The notes beneath the pieces are model-generated. The model had not been told where the DNA came from. It did not search any database and saw nothing but the letters and a program-made list of their open reading frames with translations. Shown piece after piece: positions 6,604 to 11,719 of a stretch of 11,719 nt of DNA (position 1 is its first letter; the number at the start of each line of letters is the position of its first letter). The stretch spans positions 1 to 11,719 of the forward strand of contig JAGCVR010000208.1 in NCBI GenBank assembly GCA_017962285.1, given 5' to 3'. The position numbers and the translations under genes were made by a program. The DNA is from Muribaculaceae bacterium (GTDB lineage: Bacteria > Bacteroidota > Bacteroidia > Bacteroidales > Muribaculaceae).

Positions 6604-8769
6604 CTAAAAATACTTCTTCAAAATAAGTCGGGCTGTAGCAAGAAGCGAAGCGCGGGTCACCTCATCATTGACAGGGACAATGCCCGTGGGGGTGTAGTGA
6701 TAATCGTTGCTGAATGCCTGCTGACGCGCGTGGTGGCCGTCGTAATCGAAGTCGCGGTGCTCGCGAACGGCGCGGAATGCCTCGTCGAAGTAGATTTCCC
6801 ATCGCGGCGCATAATAGTTGCTTATCAGTCCAGCTATGGCCCGGTTGGCATAATCGTCGATGCCGCCGCCCCAGGTGGTGATGAGTCGGGTGGCGTTCAT
6901 CTGGTAATAGTCCTTGATTTCGGGAGCAATGCCAAGCGTACGAGCCCAGCCCACCCACTGCTCCATGGTACACTGGCCCTGATAGGAGCAGAGACGGTCG
7001 GCATCGCATAGAATTTCGCGCATACGCGTGCTTTGTTCCGCCATGACCTCGATTTTGCCTTCCTTGGTGGCATTCTCAAATTTGTGCTTAGCGTCGCGGA
7101 ATTGACCGTCGAGGAGTTGACGCCCCACGGTAATCACGTCGATTGCCATGGCATTGGTGGCAATTCGGTCTTGCTCGAGCAACAATTTCCAAGCCTCAAG
7201 CATGCGTTCGGAATTGACCTCCATTTTGCTGCGTGGGTCGTCCCACCCCATACGGGGTTCGTAGTTCATGAGTTCGCCGTGGTTGCCGCCAGGATAGGTG
7301 TAAACGTCGTTGTAAAGTATTTTCCACGCCTTGCGCACGTTGTCATCCACCATTCCGGCATGACTGTCGGCAATGCCGTTGGAAACCTGCCCGGCATCCT
7401 CGCCAAGGTCCCATGCAAGGTCGAACATACATTCGTAGTCCATCTGCTGCACGTCCAATCCTTCGAGTGTGGAACCGATGCCGCGCAGATTGCTGCCGCC
7501 TTCCAGAAGAGCTTTTTCAAACCGCGCTGCCGACTCTTTGGGGTTGCCCTGAATCACCGTGTTTCCACCGAAATTGCCCAGATAGCACCAAAGGTAGTTC
7601 TGACCGTGGAATTTGCTTCGCATGCGCCACACCTCGGTGTTGTCGCAGTGGTAATCAAGCAGCGTGAGGCACCCTTTGGGCACGGCGTCCATCATGGCTT
7701 TCACCAGCGGAGCGGTCCAGTTTTTGTTGTAGAAGAAGAACCACGCCATCAGCAGCCACTCGGCTTTTTTGTCAACCGAAGCGAGCGACTGGTACATGTG
7801 CCGTGTGACACGCTTTATGTATTTTGCTTCCCACACTGGCGGGTCAACCTCGTTGAAAGGATCGAAGCCTTAGATGTGGTCAGTGCCGAAAAGTGCCGTC
7901 TGCTCCTCGATGAAACTTTTCTGAATCTTTGCGAAAAGCGGGTCCTCGCTGTTGAGGAAATATGTGAGACACTCCTTGGGAAACGTTTGCCAGGGGCTGA
8001 GCTGGTTTATGTCGGCATTGGGGAAAAGTTCCTTGATTCTGCCAGGCACATGGCCCGCGAATGCGGGAAGTACGGGACGCATATTCAGAGCCCTCTCACG
8101 ATCCAGTATCTTTTTCTGCAATTCCACCTGTCCGTCGAGCCATTCCTGCGGAAGCGGTCCGCACCAGTGGTCGATGTTTGCCATTCGGTGCCATGGCAGA
8201 TATGACGGTCCGGTGAAATAGTTGCGGGTCTCCTCGGCTGTCATGCCCATCTTCATCCACACCTTCTGCCACACCGCCTCCTGTCCGGTGATGTTCAATG
8301 GAAGATTTATGCCGTTGAGCGCCATCCAGTCGATGAGGCGTTCCCATTCGGCCCAGCCCCAGAATGTCATGGTATAGCCATAGGTGCAATAATTCAGGAA
8401 GAAACGCTGTGGAACGCGCGACTCATGACGTTCGGTCTCCACTGCCGGAAGTGTCTGCGGCAATTCAACATCCACCGAGGAATACCACGAAACCGTGGTA
8501 TTACAGTATTTCTTCAGGTAGCGATTCAGCCCCACTGCCATGGAATTGGCATTGTTCCCGCCGATAACCACCTTATTGCCATTGTTGGAAAGGGTGTACA
8601 CATCTTTACCAGCCGGAGCACTCACTTCAACAAACTCCACTTTTTCGGCAAGCCGCGCCGACAAGCGGCCGGCAAGAGCCGACGCCTGCTCCACATTGGT
8701 GCTGCCAGAGGCGCACACCGCTGCGACAAAAGAAAAAACTGCAACTAATAAACTAACTACGCGTTTCAT
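6604..8769 (-). pseudogene. Alpha-N-acetylglucosaminidase (GH89, NAGLU-like) interrupted by one in-frame TAA
   Basis: The frame spans 722 codons, the normal length for bacterial NAGLU homologues, which remove terminal alpha-GlcNAc from glycans such as heparan sulfate or mucin. It opens with a signal peptide (MKRVVSLLVAVFSFVAAVCA). An N-terminal domain, a TIM-barrel part ('YCTYGYTMTFWGWAEWERLIDWMALNGINLPL', broken here as YCTYGYTMTFWGW then AEWERLIDWMALNGINLPL) and the helical C-terminal domain follow in order. Codon 300 is TAA (7870-7872), between 'FGTDHI' and 'GFDPFNEVDPP'; relatives are expected to have Tyr there. E307 in FNE is the predicted acid/base and E436 in GSTLEGL the predicted nucleophile, both in the second half. 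After the TAA the same frame stays open to the TAG at 6604. As read, it yields a 299-residue secreted fragment without catalytic residues; a downstream GTG (7836) could start the rest, but without a signal peptide. Recent nonsense mutation or base error are both possible. Confidence 0.88.
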
Positions 8770-8816
8770 TTCTGTTCTAATCTTAAAGCCTAAATATCCT
8801 GTAACTTAATTTATTC

Positions 8817-8848
8817 CAAAAGTAATCATTTTTTGCGCTGTTTCCAAA
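8817..8848 (-). promoter_or_regulatory. Bacteroidetes-type promoter for the NAGLU gene
   Basis: On the minus strand TTTG (8845-8848) and TACTTTTG (8817-8824) are separated by 20 nt, an exact fit to TTTG-N20-TAnnTTTG. The ATG at 8769 lies 47 nt beyond the -7 box. An intact promoter implies the interrupted gene is still transcribed. Confidence 0.8.
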
Positions 8849-8900
8849 TTTTCAGCCCCATAAAACAACATCGCACCCTCCAATTCTCATCTGCACTAGT

Positions 8901-8932
8901 TTTGCCAATGTCGCAAACAGTTTGTAACTTTG
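8901..8932 (+). promoter_or_regulatory. Bacteroidetes-type promoter for the DedA-like gene
   Basis: TTTG (8901-8904), 20 nt, then TAACTTTG (8925-8932) is an exact fit to the consensus. It is divergent from the NAGLU promoter, with 52 nt between the two -33 boxes, so a shared regulator could bind there, although no clear operator is visible. Confidence 0.8.
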
Positions 8933-8965
8933 CCGCGAATTTTCAATTATAACCCGACACAACCG

Positions 8966-9421
8966 ATGGATGCACTTGTTTCATTCTTTATTCAATGGGG
9001 CTATCTGGGGCTCTGCCTCGGCTCTTTCATAGCAGGGAGCATAGTGCCGCTCAGCTCCGAAGCCATCCTCGTGGCCTGTGTGGGACCGCTTCACCTCGAC
9101 CCGTTTGCCTGCCTATGGTGGGCTCTCGCGGGCAATGTGGCAGGAGGAATGACATGCTATTGGCTTGGCTCGCTGGGTAATATGCAGTGGATAGAGCGAT
9201 ATGCCCACGTGAGCCCGGAGAAACTCGACCGCGCCGAGCGGTTCATTCAGGGCAAAGGGGCATGGATGGCATTCTTCGGTTTTATCCCTGTACTGGGCAG
9301 CGCCATTGTGGTGGCACTGGGCTTTATGCGGGCAAATAAATGGATTGTCCTTTTCGCTATGGCGGTGGGAAAACTCATCCGCTACGCCATAGTCATCTGG
9401 GGCACTATCCTAGTTTTCTGA
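8966..9421 (+). CDS. DedA/YqaA-like small membrane protein
   Basis: I chose the ATG at 8966 (151 residues, MDALVSFFIQWGYLGL). The longer frame from TTG at 8930 would start inside the -7 promoter box. Motifs fit the SNARE-associated/DedA superfamily, YqaA-like branch: 'GSIVPLSSEAILVAC' (~24-38), 'ALAGNVAGGMTCYWLGSLG' (~53-71), a soluble stretch with 'AERFIQGKGAWMAFFGFIPVLGSAIVVALGF' (its AERFIQGKG and GFIPVLGSAIVVALGF parts, ~91-121), then a last hydrophobic helix with 'GKLIRYAIV'. Four hydrophobic segments are likely. DedA relatives act in lipid or undecaprenyl-phosphate translocation and envelope homeostasis; that is family knowledge, and the YqaA branch is little studied. The next gene is convergent and uses a polyprenyl phosphate, which makes such a link conceivable but unproven. 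Confidence 0.82.
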   Translation: MDALVSFFIQWGYLGLCLGSFIAGSIVPLSSEAILVACVGPLHLDPFACLWWALAGNVAGGMTCYWLGSLGNMQWIERYAHVSPEKLDRAERFIQGKGAWMAFFGFIPVLGSAIVVALGFMRANKWIVLFAMAVGKLIRYAIVIWGTILVF

Positions 9422-9485
9422 CAAAGACCCGTATTCATATCGACATTATCAACAGAGGCATTGCAACGCAACCTCAACAGACGAA

Positions 9486-9523
9486 CTGCGGCGGCACACC
9501 ATTCACTGGATATGCCGCCGCAG
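9486..9523. terminator. Probable bidirectional terminator between convergent genes
   Basis: CTGCGGCGGCA (9486-9496) and TGCCGCCGCAG (9513-9523) form a perfect 11-bp GC-rich stem with a 16-nt loop. It lies between the DedA-like stop (9421) and the transferase stop (9545), which face each other. Neither side has a long T-run (CTTATGCTTTC on +, TTCGTCTGTTG on -), so termination strength is uncertain. Confidence 0.65.
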
Positions 9524-9544
9524 CTTATGCTTTCGGGAATAGTT

Positions 9545-10534
9545 CTATTTTAACTCCCCTATGCTCCGCAGATATTCCTCATGCAGATGGTAATACTTCT
9601 TCTTGAATACCACATAAGCGGCACTGAGCAATACCAACACAGCCAGAGCATAGACATCGTGCCTGCTGAACACAAAAATCAGCCCCAGCGAAATCAACAA
9701 CTGCAATCCTGCATAAAATGCCGACACAACCAGATGCGGTATCTTCAGCTCATTCGCCATAAGCTGATAGGCATGCTTGCGATGAGGATAGAAGATAAAC
9801 TCATGAAGTGCAAGACGATGAACTATCGTCAATAACGAATCAACCCCATAAACTGCAAGCAGTATTATGTAGCTTAAGTCGCCAGTCTTGAATATCAGTG
9901 TTCCTATCATATACACAATGATAAACGCTACACTCACCGCACCAACGTCACCGCAGAAGCAACGCGCCTTAACACGGAAGTTGAACAGCAGGAACACGAC
10001 TACCGCAATAGCTGTTACGACAAAGAGTGAGTCGGGAACAAACGGGTGCTGCTGATTAATTATATACAACGGAATGATTACACTCAAGCTGTATGCCCCA
10101 GTAATGCCGTTTATGCCATCCATGAAATTGAACGCATTGATGATACCGGCGCATACAATGACCCCTATCAGAACTTGTGTCCATAATGACCATGACAGGA
10201 TTCCCCATTGCCAGAAAAGCATCAGCATGGCGGTGAAATGAAGCAACAGACGAATACGATATCTCACCTCTCCTATGTCGTCGATGAAACTGACGGTTGC
10301 TATTATTGTGAGTGCCGCAAGGAATACCTCATGTCCTTTCATGCCGAAAAAGGCAGCCCACACCCAAGCCCCGACAAAAATCACTATTCCACCTCCACGC
10401 AGGGTGACACGAGTGTGAGAACTCCGCTCATTGGGTTTGTCGATGATGTTATAATGATCGGCGAGCCGAAAATAGATTAACTCTGCCGCAAGCAGAATTA
10501 TAAAAATCAAGCAATAAACAACAATCGTATTCAT
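9545..10534 (-). CDS. Polyprenyl-phosphate N-acetylhexosamine-1-phosphate transferase (WecA/WbpL type)
   Basis: This 329-residue polytopic protein belongs to the MraY/WecA family (glycosyltransferase 4-type integral membrane transferases). These load a HexNAc-1-phosphate from a UDP-sugar onto undecaprenyl phosphate at the inner membrane, the first step of O-antigen, capsule or related glycan synthesis. Visible family motifs: DKPNERSSH (32-40), the Asp pair in FIDDIGEVRYR (D85, D86), NAFNFMDGINGITG (133-146), CGDVGA (194-199, the catalytic-region Asp being D196) and HRKHAYQ (251-257, substrate-recognition loop). About ten hydrophobic helices are present. It follows the SDR gene by 50 nt with no promoter seen, so it is probably co-transcribed. 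Pairing with the SDR resembles WbpV/WbpL-type systems; the exact sugar cannot be read from the sequence. Confidence 0.88.
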   Translation of the reverse strand: MNTIVVYCLIFIILLAAELIYFRLADHYNIIDKPNERSSHTRVTLRGGGIVIFVGAWVWAAFFGMKGHEVFLAALTIIATVSFIDDIGEVRYRIRLLLHFTAMLMLFWQWGILSWSLWTQVLIGVIVCAGIINAFNFMDGINGITGAYSLSVIIPLYIINQQHPFVPDSLFVVTAIAVVVFLLFNFRVKARCFCGDVGAVSVAFIIVYMIGTLIFKTGDLSYIILLAVYGVDSLLTIVHRLALHEFIFYPHRKHAYQLMANELKIPHLVVSAFYAGLQLLISLGLIFVFSRHDVYALAVLVLLSAAYVVFKKKYYHLHEEYLRSIGELK

Positions 10535-10584
10535 AGGTTTTCAGGTTTATGTATTCTTATTGAAAAGTGAAACAAATGGACTTT

Positions 10585-11541
10585 TTATTGCGCAAAGCTT
10601 CGGATGGTGTTCAATATACCGTCACGCGCACGGACAGGCAATTTCTCTACTTCTAAAGCCTGTTTTATCTTTGCGTTACTCACCACATAGTTCTCGGTAA
10701 GTTTTCGCAATCGCTCAGAGTTTAGTGGCAGATGAATGACATCTCCGACTTTGGCAATGCCACCCATCAACCATTGTGGAATGCGCCAAATCTTTGGGCG
10801 ACGCGCCATTGCCTCGCCAATGGTTTCCACGAGTTCTCGGGTAGAGAGAGCCTCGTCATCGGCTATGTGATAAATTCCCGATGCCACATCATCCTTTGTC
10901 AGCAAGCCTGAGATAATGAATTTCAGGTTGTCAATCGATGTAAATGTGCGAAGATTGTCGTATGCGCCGAGTGGATAAGGTACACCTCGGGAAATAACCT
11001 TGTAAAGCAGATTCAAATTCCCCTTATTGCCAGGTCCATGTATCATGCACGGACGAAGAATGAACACTCGCTTATCTGCGCGTACACCGTCAAGATCATA
11101 CACACTGCGGATATACTCCTCTGCACGGATCTTACTCTCACCATAAGGTCCAACCGGCTGAGGTGTTACGTCTTCTGTGAGCACCATTCCATCGGGGACA
11201 CAGTCGGCTGCAGCCTTTACAGAACTGAAAAACACGAATTTCCTGGCAGTTGACGATTTCAGGAAATAATCAAAAATCTTTTTGGTCAGATCTGTATTCA
11301 CCTTGAAATAAACGTCGGCGGCACTTTGGTTCTTTGTGTCGTGGGCTTTCCCCGCGAGATGTATTATCGCATCAACATCAGGGACGCGTCCGTTGTCCAA
11401 ATCATCCCACGAGTAGGTATGCTCAACGCCATCCTTCGCAGGGCTGATTATGTCAAGTCCGTAGATTGTATGTTCGCCATGCAACGCTTCCGTAAGGTTG
11501 GTTCCCACAAATCCGTGAACGCCTGTAATCAGTATCTTCAT
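10585..11541 (-). CDS. Extended SDR NAD-dependent epimerase/dehydratase (nucleotide-sugar enzyme)
   Basis: This 318-residue protein has the extended SDR Rossmann signature GVHGFVG (7-13), an acidic residue closing the second strand (D30), HLAGKAHD (61-68), the catalytic region FFSSVKA (104-110) and YGESK (Y133, K137). The C-terminal half carries substrate-domain motifs such as RPCMIHGPGNKGNL (about 163-176). The family converts UDP- or dTDP-sugars (4-epimerases, 4-reductases, dehydratases). Beside a WecA/WbpL-type transferase, a UDP-4-keto-HexNAc reductase or UDP-HexNAc 4-epimerase supplying the priming sugar is the best inference. The ATG lies 4 nt after the upstream glycosyltransferase stop, so the two are in one operon. 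Confidence 0.85.
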   Translation of the reverse strand: MKILITGVHGFVGTNLTEALHGEHTIYGLDIISPAKDGVEHTYSWDDLDNGRVPDVDAIIHLAGKAHDTKNQSAADVYFKVNTDLTKKIFDYFLKSSTARKFVFFSSVKAAADCVPDGMVLTEDVTPQPVGPYGESKIRAEEYIRSVYDLDGVRADKRVFILRPCMIHGPGNKGNLNLLYKVISRGVPYPLGAYDNLRTFTSIDNLKFIISGLLTKDDVASGIYHIADDEALSTRELVETIGEAMARRPKIWRIPQWLMGGIAKVGDVIHLPLNSERLRKLTENYVVSNAKIKQALEVEKLPVRARDGILNTIRSFAQ

Positions 11542-11545
11542 TTTT

Positions 11546-11719
11546 CTATAAATATAATTTTTCTATTGACTCCCAAATCACCCGTTCGTCGAAATTCTCA
11601 TGCACATTATCGCAAGCCCTTTGTCCAAGACTCTCACGCAATGAGCCATCTTGCATCAGACGACTTATCACGGATGCGAGTTCCTCTGCACTGTGCCCGA
11701 CAAATAGTCCCGTCTCACC
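11546..11719 (-). CDS. GT4 family glycosyltransferase, C-terminal end (partial)
   Basis: The last 57 codons of a gene entering from the right edge are visible and end in TAG at 11546-11548. The peptide starts GETGLFVGHSAEELASVISR and ends ESIEKLYL. 'GETGLFV....EELA..I..L..D..LR..LG..A' is the typical C-terminus of retaining GT-B (GT4) glycosyltransferases, where the Glu belongs to the donor-nucleotide binding EX7E region. It probably adds a sugar in the same polysaccharide pathway as the two downstream genes. Donor and acceptor cannot be told from this fragment. Confidence 0.8.
   Translation of the reverse strand, partial: GETGLFVGHSAEELASVISRLMQDGSLRESLGQRACDNVHENFDERVIWESIEKLYL

Noticed and set aside
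7870..7872. TAA reassigned as a sense codon
   Set aside because: The SDR, DUF3667 and helical protein genes all end in TAA, so the codon is used as a normal stop here.
7033..8205. 390-codon plus-strand ORF
   Set aside because: It is antisense to the well-recognised NAGLU frame and resembles no family.
8930..8965. TTG start extending the DedA-like protein by 12 residues
   Set aside because: The TTG lies within the TAACTTTG -7 box, so it would be upstream of the expected transcription start.

Overview
The window looks like chromosomal DNA from a gut-type Bacteroidales bacterium, probably near Muribaculaceae or Prevotella. The evidence is the Bacteroidetes promoter pattern (TTTG, about 20 nt, TAnnTTTG) before several genes, the lack of clear Shine-Dalgarno sites, a DUF3667 protein, a GH89 N-acetylglucosaminidase, and GLUG-type repeat proteins ending in dockerin-like calcium-binding pairs. 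The family placement is inference from gene content.

Left part (1-5222, + strand): two secreted surface-type proteins lie in tandem. The first is cut by the window edge. Both carry GLUG-like beta repeats and end in a nearly matching tail and dockerin-like module. Each is followed by the same noncoding block of 8-nt TTAACAAG repeats, and then by a 7-nt TTAGACT-like array. The block after the stop codons (2 differences in 94 nt) is far better conserved than the coding tail before it (59 differences in 288 nt, hand count). A 300-nt gene-poor stretch then holds a cluster of small triloop hairpins.

Middle (5223-8769, - strand): a charged helical or coiled-coil protein, a zinc-ribbon membrane protein (DUF3667), and a full-length alpha-N-acetylglucosaminidase gene broken by one in-frame TAA. 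The TAA lies seven codons before the predicted catalytic acid/base. NAGLU has a strong promoter that fires away from a second strong promoter, which drives a DedA/YqaA-like membrane protein on the + strand (8966-9421).

Right part (9545-11719, - strand): the end of a polysaccharide biosynthesis operon. In transcription order it has the C-terminus of a GT4 glycosyltransferase, an extended SDR nucleotide-sugar enzyme, and a WecA/WbpL-type polyprenyl-phosphate sugar-1-phosphate transferase. It meets the DedA gene tail to tail across an 11-bp perfect inverted repeat that is probably a shared terminator.

The most unusual points are the conserved repeat block behind both dockerin genes, the triloop hairpin cluster, and the single nonsense codon in an otherwise intact NAGLU gene.
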